This document shows, piece by piece, positions 1 through 10,630 of a stretch of 64,000 bases of DNA. Positions within the stretch are counted from its first letter, which is position 1, and the number at the start of each line of letters is the position of its first letter. Source of the stretch: Gracilaria vermiculophylla (Eukaryota > Rhodophyta > Florideophyceae > Gracilariales > Gracilariaceae); the NCBI GenBank assembly GCA_019155205.2, contig JAHNZQ020000049.1:1908835-1972834 (forward strand), read 5' to 3'. The position numbers were made by a program, and so were the translations under genes. A model generated the notes under the pieces. It searched no databases. It saw only the letters and a list, made by a program, of their open reading frames with translations, and was not told where the DNA came from.

Positions 1-657
1 AAAGCACCATACGGCGGCACCTTCATGGACACCATTGGTGTTACACGCCGAACGGAAGCGTGTGAGAAAATTCAACACCGAGATGGGGTCTTCGCCTGAG
101 AAGGAGTGCTTCTTCATTTGAATATCCGTACGGCGCTGCATCTTTGTGAGACGTTTAGCGACCGACGCGTCGTACTGTGTAGAGCGATCATTCAACCTGT
201 AGGTGTCATAATCCACCACTTTGGCGAAGAGGTCGTTAAGCGGGACGACCTTCCTGACCCTTCTGCTCTTGTCCTTGGGAGGTATGCTGTCCTCCGAGCT
301 GGAGCTGTTTACGGATTCGGAGTCTGAGCTTCTCTCCGAATCGGTGTCTCGCTTTCGTCTTTTCTCCCTCCGTTTTTTTCTTCGTCTTTCCTTACGGTGG
401 TCTGGGTCGCTGACGATACCCCCGTTATCGCGATCCACCCGAGGAGTATCCTGTCCTTCTCTCCTTAGGTGGACTTCGTCGCGACCGGTATCCTGTCCTC
501 CTCCGCGGGGCGTCAGGTCCGGACGGTGAATAGCAAGATTCCTGAGGTGGTCCCGTTTCCCTACGGCAGTATCCTTTCCTCCTCTGGCGTAGGGGGTGGC
601 AGTATCCTGTCCTTCTCTGCACGGGGTCACCTTAGGTGTTGATAGAGGGAACCTCTC
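1..657 (-). pseudogene. retrotransposon gag-like reading frame, open at window edge
   Basis: On the minus strand one frame stays open from about 657 down to base 1 and runs off the window. Seen: four imperfect Arg/Gly-Gln-Asp-Thr motifs (REGQDT, RGGKDT, GGGQDT, REGQDT) between about 440 and 620, then a Lys/Arg-rich block (RRRKKRREKRRKR), a Ser/Glu-rich block, and a C-terminal part with FSGEDPISVLNFL followed by a Phe/Arg/Cys-rich stretch. The F-x-G-x-DP...V-x-x-FL pattern is what the N-terminal part of many LTR-retrotransposon gag capsids shows, so gag-like is my reading. No in-frame start can be assigned because the frame continues upstream without a stop into the hAT relic at 690-2771. It could instead be a host protein; confidence is moderate. 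Confidence 0.45.
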
Positions 658-689
658 CTGTACGGAAGAATAACTTTGAAACCCCTCGG

Positions 690-2771
690 AAATTAGTGAG
701 CTTTCATCACCGAAGAACCTCAAGTACTGCCGGAAAATACGCAAGACATAATAAATGTCTAAGCACTTGTTGTACAGAAAATCACTCTTCGCAACTCGCT
801 CAAAACTGTCTCTCATAGCCTTCTCTTTGCCGTTTCTACCATAAAATAAACTTGTAGCAAAATCTTCGCAGTTTACCAGACTATGCTTTACAGTTCGACT
901 TCTTATGCACGATTCAAGCATTCCGTCGGACGAACAGAATCTCTTTGTTTCCATCTTAACTGGCAATATAGCTGTTTCAGGTAGAAGAGGGCGGTAAAAT
1001 CCATCTGTTTCCAGATCACTTGGAACACATCCAGATGTGCGAAGCTGCATATTGTGCGCTTCTTTCAATTTTTTGGACTTACAGTATAGCTTAGAGCGAC
1101 TTCTGAAAGCCGATACTAACCTTTTAATAGCAAAAAAAACAGGGCTTACCCACGGAAGTTTACCGAAGTCTTTCGTTAATAAATTTGCAACATGTGTTTG
1201 ATCTTGTATAGGCCATACATGGTTGAAGGTTTGAGACAATTTTTCGTTCGCTAAAACACAGCTGCTTGTGTTATCGCTCGTGATAGCGCAAATCGAGACT
1301 ATGGATCCAAACTCCGCCATAATATCCGTAGCCAAAGAAGCCTAAATGGAGGCGTTCAGTGATCGGACTCCAGTGTACACAGATTTTAAAAGGAAAGTAC
1401 ATCTATCAGTGTCAGTTCCTGTTGCAGAAAGTAAAACATTGACAACTTGCTGCGGGTTCCCGTCAGTGAGACCGTCGAAGACCGAAAGACCATAACCTTG
1501 ACTGAAAGAAGCCGTAATAGAACTTTTAACGTGTTTTAGAGTCTTTCGATAATAAGAGCCCAAATTCTTTCCACCAAGTTTCGATGCAGACCGGATTTGC
1601 GAAGCTATGTAGTACAGTGGCTCCTACGGAAATATGGTGGTTTGGCTTTAAGGTATAATATTCCTAAGGAGGGTTCGTATTTTATTGGCTGGGCCAGGTG
1701 GTGCATAATCTCGCCCGCGTGCGCTACAGTATCCTTGAGGTACGGTAGAATTTATTATTTATTTTAGATATTTTATGCAGGTAATTAGCACAGTAGTGAG
1801 ACCTGCCGAGGTGGGCTCCCGGCTTGATATTTAAGCTGCCGGTTGAGCTCCACCTCTGGGGAAGTAAAGAGAAGCACCCTTGAGTCTTCTTCAATTTTTT
1901 CGGTTGGAGTCTTTTGTCTATCTACGCAGGTTTCTAAGCCGCCGATCCCCAGGTCGCATCATAGCAGCGCCTGTAGGAGCATTGTCCGCCCAGTGAACCT
2001 CCCCCTCCGCTTGGTGTTTGCGGATCCCTTTCAGAATTCCCCCGGCTCGCGACAGCGGATACCGGAGACCACCTTTAGGAATACGCGCCTTTGGAGTCAC
2101 TAAAAACTCCTAACGGACGTTGTGCTTTACTACCTCGACAGGAGGGCTGACAGTACCACAAGCTAGATCTTGATCGGCCATTGAAAGTTTTTTAAACAAC
2201 TCATTTTTCCCTCTTTCCTGCTCATAATCGAAAACGGAAAAACATGGTTGATAACGAGGGAAACCAATAGTTCGATGAAAATAGACCGTTTTTCGTAAGA
2301 GTCGATACTTACTTCGCTTTTCTGTGTCGGGAAAGTTTAGACCAAATTGCTATTGGCATTCAAGTCACTCGATAATACAGTGACTCGGTGCCTCTTCTTT
2401 TTTTGAGAAGGACTTTCTGGCACAACAAAAGCAGTCGCGCAAGATCCTAGTTTGCGATAGTAGTCAGCGAAATGCTTTGTGCCCAGTAACCGATCCTTGT
2501 CATGTTGCGGCATTTCATTGCAAGAAAGCACATGTTAACCTAAATGAGTTGCATTTGGAATGTTAGCAAAAGAAATGAAACGGCAATGTTTGCACTTTGT
2601 GACGGTTCGAGCGTTAAAAGTTGGATTGTTCGACACATCCATAACTGTGAAGTGCCGTTCCTTCCACCACGCGTTGCGTCGACACCTTGAGTTTTTGCTT
2701 TTGGTTTGGAATACGTTAGATAGCTGGGAAACATTTGAGCTCAAGTCCGACATTGATTGTACGCAAAACAA
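690..2771 (-). pseudogene. hAT-superfamily transposase relic (BED finger + DUF659), split by an LTR
   Basis: The minus strand reads as a broken hAT transposase. The N-terminal part (2771-2460) has a BED-type zinc finger: WWKERHFTVMD, then TKCKHCRF, then ATHLG and HVLSC, with a TAA stop inside the finger. After a frame change, the stretch from 2340 down reads FPRYQPCFSVFDYE. It is interrupted by the solo LTR at 1608-2160 and resumes in the same frame when the LTR and one target duplicate are removed. The DUF659-like part follows: GLSVFDGLTDGNPQQVVNVL, FLLKSVYTG, a TAG stop near 1345, SDNTSSCVLANEKL, and THVANLLTKDFGKLPWVSP. A poorer C-terminal part runs to about 690. At least two stops and one frameshift make it non-functional. 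Superfamily call from motif order; no hATC dimerisation motif was recognised. Confidence 0.65.
1608..2160 (+). repeat. solo LTR, 553 bp (family copy 1)
   Basis: The unit starts TGTAGTACAGTGG and ends GACAGTACCACA, so it has TG...CA termini, and it is flanked on both sides by AGCTA (1603-1607 and 2161-2165), a 5-bp target duplication. Near-identical units occur at 39372-39924 (same strand) and 11868-12420 (opposite strand), with diverged copies at 49849-50402 and 51013-51668. TG/CA ends plus a 5-bp duplication are diagnostic of LTR retrotransposons. No internal region is attached, so this is a solo LTR left by recombination. It sits inside the hAT relic. Confidence 0.88.
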
Positions 2772-2805
2772 AGCAAGGAAAAGAAATCTGATATCCGCTC
2801 TCTAG

Positions 2806-5148
2806 TTTGAAGAAATACGGCAAGTCTTTGAAGGAACGAGAAAGAAAAGTCCAAAGAAAAGAAAAACTTCGTCAATGATGTCAGTAAATGTTAAAGAAAA
2901 CTTTGGTGGAAGTACTTATCATGTTGCTGGTTGGGCTCTTGCATGGCAGAATTATCTTTTATTGTTGTGGTTGTCAAACTCGAGATCGAATTAGTAGTTT
3001 TTCTGGTTATATGGCGCAAAAAACGCGTTTTATTTTTGAATGTCAATGTACCCCTTCTGGACGAATTTTGGAAGTATGGAAAGCATTTGACAATTTGTAA
3101 TTTGTAATATTTTTTATGTCTGACAATGCTTGCTCTTTTTCACATGTAAGAGTTCTATTTCAGTGAAATAGAACACCAATGTTATCGAAATTAAACCTGA
3201 GGGAAAAGCCTCCAATTTTTAAAAGTTGTAAAATTTTTAGGCACATTTTTTGCTCATTTGTTTGGAATATGTAACAGTTTCCGATGGCATCATTTATTTT
3301 TTTTACAAGAGAGTCACGGATGAAGCCAGAGAAAATTTTTGAAAGAAGAGATTCTCTGCTCTACAGGTTAGACGAATCCGCACAGGTGATCCAGGAAAAA
3401 CTTTCCTAAAGTATAAAAACTTGAGCTTTTTTCACAAATATCACAAATCATGATCAAATGTAAATATCGACAACTCCAGAAATATCCAAAAACATATTTA
3501 CATTAAATTAACTGTACGATATCTAATAACATCACCAATTTATCCTTGTGTATCGGCGGCTTCTTCGTGAAATTCAGAACAATCCCTACGCTGCAGCCCT
3601 GTAGCCGGAAACGAACGGCGATGCTACGAGTGAGATGAAGAGGTAGAGGGGACTGTAGGTTTTAAATAAATTCCCTCATGTTTGTTGATGTCGATGGCGG
3701 TTCTTGTAGAAATTCGACTCTATTCCATTTTTAATCCCTGAGATGGAAAAGAATTTCAAACCCAATGTAAACCTAGAAAAACCAAGGGTAGTCTTTGCAA
3801 AATTGTCCGACAAACATAACCTTTGCTCGTTTATTTCCAGATATAAACGCCAAGAAAAAGGGGTGCTGGGTTTGTATGTAACAAAGTAGAGAACAAAGCG
3901 CTGTTCGGGATGGTTGTTTTTAACTTAAATTAGCGAATGTCGTTATTGCGGTATGTTGAGTACATAAAACTTAGTCAATTCTTTGAGGCGTTCTCTTGAA
4001 AGAGCCAATTATTGATTCGAGTCATGACAAACGCTTTCGACTTAATAAAAACCTGGGATTTCCATAAATGTTAATGTTAATGTCTTGTGGTTTGTAACAA
4101 ATTCTACTTGATTCCAAATAAGCCCGGTTACTTTACCTTGAGAATGACACACGACAAACATGCTAGCAACTCGAAGTAATGAGAACAATGCTTGGAACAT
4201 AAAACTTTTAGTTGTTTTTAGCGCCGCATAATTAAACCTCTTTTGAGATGAGAAGGCCGCAACTCTTCGTTTGACCCTTGTTGTAGCCGCGAGCACTTGA
4301 AAGCAATGCGTTTGTCTAAGATTACTCGAGTTCTCGCTGAGACAAAACAATGGTCGAAACAGTTTTACTTGACGTTCTCGGGGAAACAAGGGCGAGGAGT
4401 TCTAATCTGGCGCTCTGTTTGTTTCCAAACGTCGAGTATCGGGGATTTACTCATCTTTGAGCTCAAAAAGCTACGACCGCTGTCAGGGGAGCGATTTATT
4501 TGACTATAAAAGTGTCTCAAGGAGTGGTGTGTCCCACAAGAAGGGCAGTCGATGTCACCTTTTTCTGCCAAATACATTGACAATTCGCGTGCTGGGCGTC
4601 AGTGGTGGCTTTTGGAATCGACCGTGATTCTGCAGAATATTTTCATTTCATTAGGACAACACGTGACGTGCGAAGGGTGAACGGGAATACCCCGGGTAAG
4701 GATAAAAAGAATTTGTCCAACGACGGGTCGATGTCCAACACAGCAACGATGACGAGCGATGGGCTCGTTTTTCGATCACAAATGAATTCGATTGCGCCGC
4801 ACGCTGCGTCAGTCATAATGTCAGTGCTGTGTCGTCGCGTTGTGTGCCGTCAAAAACTGCGGACCACAGCGCCTTCCCGTACGCCAGTAGACGTTGACGA
4901 AGCGGCGAATCAAAGCGGCCCGAAAGCAAGCGCGGGTGTGCAGCACGACGTTGCCAGGCGTTGATGCGCAAAGCATCGTTTTGGCAAACAGTCCCGATTC
5001 TGCAAAACAGCTCGGGCTTCAGTGATCTTATCTTCATTCCACGCAATACTTTCACCCGCGTTCACGCATTAACGCGCCCGAGAAAAAGGAACGCTTTGAG
5101 AAAGTCGAAACCTATCCGTTTCTCTCACAGTCACCTGCCGCTTCAAGC
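2806..5148. other. intergenic, no recognisable gene
   Basis: This stretch of about 2.3 kb is mostly AT-rich and has many stops on both strands. Small ORFs occur (for example 2888-3100 on plus, 4042-4389 on minus, 4602-4964 on plus), but none shows a domain, motif or family resemblance I recognise. The last few hundred bases are the presumed promoter of the DUF218 gene. Confidence 0.5.
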
Positions 5149-5835
5149 ATGGAAACCGAAGGTTCCCGGAGATATGACGCCATTGTGATTCCAGGCGGCG
5201 GATTGGAGCCAAAAACTGCCCTTCCCCAGCCATGGGTAAGAGCCCGTCTCGACGCCGCCTTGAGACTTCGTCACCAAACCAAGTACTTCATTGTGCTTTC
5301 ACGCGGCACAACACACAAACCACCCCCGCGCGATACGGCGGGCTATTGCATTGACGAAGCTACAGCCAGTGCGAAATACTTGTTAGATAACGGAATCAGA
5401 GACGCTGAGAGAATTTTGATGGACAGGTGGTCTTTCGACACGATTGGTAATGCCTACTTCGCACGCGCCATGATATGCGAGCCGATGAAGCTCAGGCACA
5501 TATGTGTAATAACAAGCATGTTTCACATGCCCCGGACGCGAGCAATCTTCGAATGGGTTTTTTCTTTGGATGGGTGTCTCTCAAAGATGGATTATGTCGC
5601 CACAGAGGACATAGGCATGTCGCCCGAGCAGAGTGCTGTCCGCACTGAGAAAGAGCAGCAAAGCTTGCGAAAACTAACGGCGTCCACGATACCAAACTTC
5701 CGGAGCATGGAACAGCTCGCGGAGTTTGTCCTTGTCGGTCATGGTGCATACAATTCACAGTCTGTGCAGAAAATCGTCCCAGCCTGCTTGCCTGACGAAA
5801 GCGAGGAAAGCAAAGGATTGGTGAGCACCTACTGA
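5149..5835 (+). CDS. DUF218-domain protein (YdcF/SanA-like)
   Basis: A 228-residue protein of the DUF218 superfamily, whose bacterial members include YdcF, SanA and ElyC; biochemical roles are poorly defined and SAM binding has been reported for YdcF. Motifs in order: DAIVIPGGGL (about residues 10-19), a Ser/Thr pocket LSRGTTHKPPP (about 50-60), a conserved Glu/Asp helix ATASAKYLLDNGI, the FDTIGNAYFAR element, and ITSMFHMPRTRAIFEWVF (about 119-136). These are the usual blocks of the family in the usual order and length. There is no signal peptide or membrane helix at the ATG, so the product is probably soluble. No intron. The gene is convergent with the methyltransferase gene, with about 50 bp between stop codons. 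The C-terminal tail (after about 200) is variable and uninformative. Confidence 0.8.
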   Translation: METEGSRRYDAIVIPGGGLEPKTALPQPWVRARLDAALRLRHQTKYFIVLSRGTTHKPPPRDTAGYCIDEATASAKYLLDNGIRDAERILMDRWSFDTIGNAYFARAMICEPMKLRHICVITSMFHMPRTRAIFEWVFSLDGCLSKMDYVATEDIGMSPEQSAVRTEKEQQSLRKLTASTIPNFRSMEQLAEFVLVGHGAYNSQSVQKIVPACLPDESEESKGLVSTY

Positions 5836-5885
5836 GTGGCCAGCGTAACAGTGAGCCATGGTCCACTGCATAAGCCAACTAATAT

Positions 5886-7235
5886 TTATTGTAAGTTATC
5901 GGGCAGCATGTCAGTCTCGTAGAAAAGAAGTTGGCGTTTTTCTGTTTCACCAGGTTCAGTGACGTTTTGTACAACCTCCTTGGCGGCAGGAAAGCGGAAT
6001 GGGTGCTTGCGAATATTCAGATATTGTCGCTTTGGAGACTGTGGGATACGCGATTAGAAACAAAGACGTGTAAGTTGAGGTATGAGGGGAAACAGGAGCG
6101 TTGTGAGCTGTAAACGTACCGGGTCGTTCATGATCCCTGGATAGTTGTCAAATAAGAGATACTTGATATTTTGTGCCTTTGACTTGACAAAGAAACTCCA
6201 AATTCGACCATATGCGATGTGGGGTAACAAGTCCCAGGCAAAGAGCAGCTGCGTATCTTCGGCAAAACCTGTTCTCCACCATAAATCTGGGGCAAATTGG
6301 ACGTAGGAGAGCCCGGAGAGCTTTTCCTTAGCGCGCTCTAGATCCTTTGCGTCAGGTGCATTGCAGTAATACTTGAAACCCCACAACTCCTTTCCAGCCT
6401 TTCGCACAACGTCCGGAACCCATTCCAAGTTCTGTGCACAAGACACATCGTAGACAGAGCGAATCTTGTACTTTTTGATGAACTTGTAAAACATGAGACA
6501 AACGCGCTCCCTGTCTGGTGGGCACGAGACGTTGGTGGTCCCCTCGGTCTCCTTTGTCTCTTGAAACCACTGCCAGAAATTCTCTCCCGCACCAGGATCT
6601 GCACGGTGTTCTGACTTGGAAAGCGTACGGTCGGACTGTTCCGAAGGGGAGCGTGGTTTAGACTTGGCGTCGTCTTGATCATCCCCACGGTCAGCAGCCA
6701 GCTTCTCCATTTGCGCCAAAGACGAGGAGACTGGATGGGATGTGTGCGAATTGCGTTTTCTGAGCGGGTGAAACGATGGGGAAGGCGAGGCTTGTTCGCC
6801 GTCGGCAACGGCACGAAGCGAATGCGAAGTGGAAGGCGGGCTGGTGTACGACGAGATCTTTTGCAGTTCAGCCAGTCTGGTGGAGATGGACGATGGCGAC
6901 ACGGCAGCCTTGGCAACGATATGGGGGTTCGGCGAGGCCTGATGGGAGCCGACGGCAGACTCAGATGGCATCGAGGAGCTTTGCGTTGGGCGCGGCGGGT
7001 GGGTGGGAGGCACCGCTGCAACAGGCGCGGGTGGAGACGGAGGCGCAGCACCGCGGCCGGAAACAGGGGGCTTGGGCACGACGGGCGGTCGCAAGACAAC
7101 CATCTCGTAGCAAAGGAGGAAGAAGAAGAGGGCGGCAGCCAGGGCACGTGGGGCGTTAGAGCGCTGCCGACGCAGCTTTGCGAAGCGGCGACGGCGCGAA
7201 CGCGTGGAGCTCATGGCGTCGAGACTGCTCGCCAT
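5886..7235 (-). CDS. type II membrane, SAM-methyltransferase-like protein, two exons
   Basis: Exon 1 runs 7235-6120 and exon 2 runs 6038-5886, with an 81-bp intron (6039-6119) opening GTACGT and closing CACAG. The predicted protein is 422 aa. A short basic cytosolic tail precedes one hydrophobic segment (about residues 31-49, ALAAALFFFLLCYEMVVL), then a long Pro/Ser/Ala stem, then a luminal domain from about 220. That domain reads like a class I methyltransferase: VYDVSCAQNLEWVPDV (motif I position), GFKYYCNAPD, VQFAPDLWW, LLFAWDLLPHIAYG, YLLFDNYPGIMNDP. Splicing adds RQYLNIRKHPFRFP and LLFYETDMLPDN, which is the usual end of such domains; unspliced, the frame ends in unrelated residues. Topology suggests a Golgi enzyme acting on secreted glycans, which is inference. 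The start could also be Met8 (7214). Confidence 0.72.
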
Positions 7236-7780
7236 GATGCGGTGCCGCCCATGGTGCTGAAGACGCGCTGGCGCGCGCTAGCAACAACGCTGTGATAGTG
7301 ACGGTGGCGCGCAATTCAGACTACGCGCCGTGCGTCTGTCGGAGAGGCGCGTTGCAATTATGATGGCGCGGGGAGGTGGCAGTTGCCTGTCGGTGAGTCT
7401 GCGGGAGCACCGTGAGCTGATCCTTTTCGAACGCCCGACAAGCTTCCTGCGGTTTACGTCCATGTTGTGTGGTCTCATGCAAGGTTCACTGCCGATGGCA
7501 ATGCGAACCATGAGGTGATCAACTCTTCGTGGCGCTGGTATGCATGATGCCGTCCATCTCCCCTTCCAACACCGCGGCCCAAACCATCCAGTCGGAGAGT
7601 CTGCTATCTAATCAAGCCGTATCAATAGAGACCATTTAAAGGATCTGAGTGGTACTTACATACATACTGGGTAAGCCACGACGACGGGCCCAAGAGTCAA
7701 TCAATGGTTACAGAGTAAGTGTATTCAATAAGCAGTCGGGGGTCGAAAGGTCACGAGCGCCTACTTCAAGAGTGGGCCAA
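7236..7780. other. intergenic, promoter side of the methyltransferase gene
   Basis: GC-rich directly upstream of the methyltransferase ATG and turning AT-rich towards the transposon boundary near 7781. I see no supported gene or RNA here. Confidence 0.5.
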
Positions 7781-8105
7781 AGTCCTGTGCAAAAAGATAG
7801 GACCACCCCCAAAATACAGCTTGTGGTCAACATGGTTCTCCACTTTTTTTATGTAGAACACACAGCACAGTTGCGAATAAAACTGAAGCACTACTTTTTT
7901 AAAACACACACTAAATTATTCATAAATCAATTTTGCAACATTACAAAAATAAAAATAAATTTTATAGCTGTTCAAAAAGATAGGCCCACTTTAAGTAAAC
8001 GTTCAATATTTAATTCTCAACGGCTACTTTAATTCCAAAACATGTTCACCTACATAAACAAGATTGTCTACCACTACGAAATCATTTTAAAAAGTAAAAA
8101 ACATA

Positions 8106-9381
8106 CAGACTGTTTCAAAAACATACGACATGTTGTGAAATCTTAAAAAACTACCAAATGTATACTGTACGCCTACAAAAATAGGTTTCAGAAAAAAATA
8201 AAGCCAAAAAACCGTTTCAAAAACATATGATCAGCAATAACAAATCTTTACTGCGTGACGCTCAATAGTTTATTTTGCATCCTTTTTACTGTATATCGCC
8301 ATTGCAACATTTTTGCATCAAATTGATGTACTTCTCCACAATTAAAACTGTATTAGATTTTCAACAGTTCTTAATACAGTTTTGAAGTTCAAAAACTGTC
8401 GGAAATTGCGTTTCATGCGCATAAGCCCTCCTCGCCAGCAGTCTCCAAACGTTTTCAACTGGGTTCAAATATGGTGAACGCGCCGGCCACTCTGTAACAG
8501 ATACTTCAGACTCCTGTAGCCAATTTTTGATTAAAGATGAAGTGTGTACAGGCGCATTACCTTGTTGAAAAATGAAATTTTCTTCATGAAAACATAAATC
8601 AAACGGGAGCAAATAATTATATAGAACTTCTTGATATTTTTCCGCGTTCATGTTTGTTTCAATGAACGCAATTTCTAATATAATTTTCTTAGAAATGCCT
8701 GCCCAAACCATTACAGAGCCTCCACCTGAATGTGTGTTATAAAACGCATGACATTTTTTACGAAGATGGTTCCAATAAAATTTATAGCAATCTGGTCCGT
8801 CCAAATTGAACTTCTTTCAGCAGTGAAAATAACATTTTCCCATTCTTTTTTCCAGTAGGCCCTTCCAGCACACCAGGCGACCCTCTTCTGCTTGTGATGG
8901 TCTTGGAGAAAGAAATTGTTCTTTAACTTTTTTTTAAATAAATTTGTGCTGTTTATCTGCCTCTATATAGTAAATTTAGAAACGTTGAGATTGAGATTAA
9001 TTCTAATTTTTTTGCACGGTATTTTTCCTTTGCACAACTCTCTTTTGCTTCTTCTCTTATCTGCTGGGCTGAGCTTCTTTGGGCGTCCAGGAGATCGTTT
9101 TAAGCCATATAGAGTCGGGTTTTTGAGAAAAGTAGCAATTGTGACCCCAGAACGCTTTACGTTTTTAGCGATAGCACTGTTAGAATGTTTCTCGGCGTTT
9201 AATGTAACGATTTGAAGCTGTTCTTATTTGGAAAGTGGCGGGCTTCGAGCCATTTCTACTATAAAGAAGACGGTGTACATATCTTTTTGAAACGATTCCA
9301 CATGGAATATGTGCAAAATCTAGTCTGCAGTACAGTTTTGGCACACTTTTGAGGGGTAATATATGTTTTTGAAACGCACTG
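8106..9381 (-). mobile_element. Tc1-type transposon A, copy 1, nested in B
   Basis: A 1276-bp unit bounded by TA dinucleotides (8104-8105 and 9382-9383). Outer ends on both sides contain GTTTCAAAAACATA; inner copies of the motif sit near 8207-8230 and 9280-9300, giving an IR/DR structure. It is closely similar to 40618-41899 (opposite strand). It inserted into the 5' leader of element B, about 10 bp before the B transposase ATG, so it is younger than B. Confidence 0.85.
8268..9253 (-). pseudogene. transposase of Tc1-type element A, copy 1 (inactivated)
   Basis: Minus-strand relic of a DD34E transposase. The ATG context at 9253 reads MARSPPLSK, then a stop. The N-terminal helix-turn-helix part survives only in pieces (KNVKRSGVTIATFLKNPTLY; SPGRPKKLSP). 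The best block (8804-8361) has [41 protein letters not shown] and WPARSPYLNPVENVW. The second catalytic Asp is Gly here (QQGNAPVH instead of QQDNAPVH), while the catalytic Glu (PVENVW) is kept. Frameshifts and stops elsewhere confirm a dead copy. Confidence 0.8.
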
Positions 9382-9390
9382 TATCTCACA

Positions 9391-10390
9391 ATGGGTAGAG
9401 GTAAGCAACTTTCTGAATAAGAAAAAAGAAAACTTGCAGCTCTATCTATCGTAGGTGGAAGCTCTAGAGATATTTCCAAAGCGATAGGAAGATCCAAAAC
9501 AGTCGTTCTAAACTACGTAAATAAGAAAAAAAACTACGGAAAGTCGAAAAGCCCCGGAAGGCCGAAAAAAATGACTGCAGCAATTGCACGACGAGTGGTT
9601 CGGGAAACCATGACGACATCTAATTCATCAGATTCTATTCGTCAAGCACTCGATCTGTCTGTCAGTGCTTCTACCGTTCGCAGGACATTGAATCAGAATC
9701 CGAATATTAAATATAAGAAGAAAAAATGCACTTCTTTATTGACGGAGAAACACAAAAAAATGAGAATGAAGTGGGCCAGGACGTTTGTAACTTTAAAAGA
9801 ATCAGAGTGGAACAAAGGTATATTTAGCGATGAAAAGAAGTTTAATTTGGATGGCTTAGATGGCTTTCAGTACTATTGGCATGATATAAAGATGCAGGAA
9901 AAAAAAATTCTCTAAACATCAAAATGGGGGCGGTTTTTTTATGATTCGGGCAGCATTTTGTGGCAATGGATAAACAAATTTAGCCATTCTAAATGGTACA
10001 CAGAACGCAAAGAACTACACCAACACGTTGGAAGAGTTTTTATTACCGTTTGCGTTTGAAATCTACAGTTTTGATTGGAAACTTCAGCAAGAGGATGCTT
10101 CTATTCATACTGCAAACCACACCAAAATGTGGTTTCAAAACAATAGTATTGATGTAATTGAGCAGCCAGCGCGTTCCTTGGATCCTAACCCAATTGAGAA
10201 TCTGAGGGTGTTATTGGCGCGCAAAGTTTATTGCGGTTGAAGGCAATTTAACACTGTCAGAGAATTGCAAAATACTGTTACGCAGGAATGGAATTCCATT
10301 CAGGAGGCCACGTTACCTAATTTAGTGAATTCTATGCAGAACCGTTGCGTTGGAGTCTTACAGAACGCTGGTAGAAAAACAAAGTATTAA
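9391..10390 (+). pseudogene. transposase of Tc1-type element B (inactivated)
   Basis: Starts MGRGKQLSE, followed at once by a TAA, then continues in the same frame: KRKLAALSIVGGSSRDISKA (first HTH), a GRPKK hook, ARRVVRETM...ASTVRRTLNQNP (second HTH), and [15 protein letters not shown] with the first catalytic Asp. A frameshift occurs near 9915; the rest (10028-10240) reads LQQEDASIHTANHTKMWF with the second Asp and QPARSLDPNPIENLRVLLAR with the catalytic Glu. The two-HTH, GRPR-like hook and DD34E order is that of Tc1 transposases. At least two stops and one frameshift prevent function. Confidence 0.8.
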
Positions 10391-10630
10391 ACGTACCGCA
10401 ATGCGGAAATAGAACACTATTATTATTGGTGGACCTATCATATTGTACAGCTACAAATTCGAAGATTTTATTTCATTCAAAAGTCTTTTGGCGTTTTCAT
10501 TTGAAGCAGATGAATATCAATAACTACATTGAGGGTGCCACTGTATGTGACTTTTTGGTAGAAATAAACGTTGCTAAGTCCTTTTACGCTCAGTTTATAG
10601 GGTGGGCCTATCGTTATGCACAGCACCGTA

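Larger units (their letters stand above)
7781..10628 (+). mobile_element. Tc1-type transposon B, interrupted by transposon A copy 1
   Basis: Both ends carry two copies of a terminal motif of the form GATAGGNCCAC: left outer near 7787-7810, left inner near 7972-7994, right inner near 10435-10458 (inverted), right outer near 10600-10625 (inverted). This IR/DR arrangement is known from Tc1-type elements such as Sleeping Beauty. The right end abuts TA (10629-10630); the left TA is mutated. Without the inserted element A (8106-9381) the unit is about 1.57 kb, normal for Tc1. The transposase relic is at 9391-10390. Confidence 0.75.

Noticed and set aside
450..620. CRISPR-like array from the repeated GTATCCTGTCC words
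   Set aside because: Irregular spacing and clear correspondence to repeated Gly-Gln-Asp-Thr codons in the minus-strand frame; eukaryotic context.
1800..2103. Short ORFs in the LTR copies (also 11808-12185, 39500-39700)
   Set aside because: Recurring frames within a non-coding LTR.
6338..7147. 269-aa ORF overlapping the methyltransferase gene
   Set aside because: Out-of-frame shadow of the real gene, which has a membrane anchor and motifs.
8916..9215. Plus-strand ORF in element A
   Set aside because: Antisense of the Lys-rich N-terminal part of the transposase.
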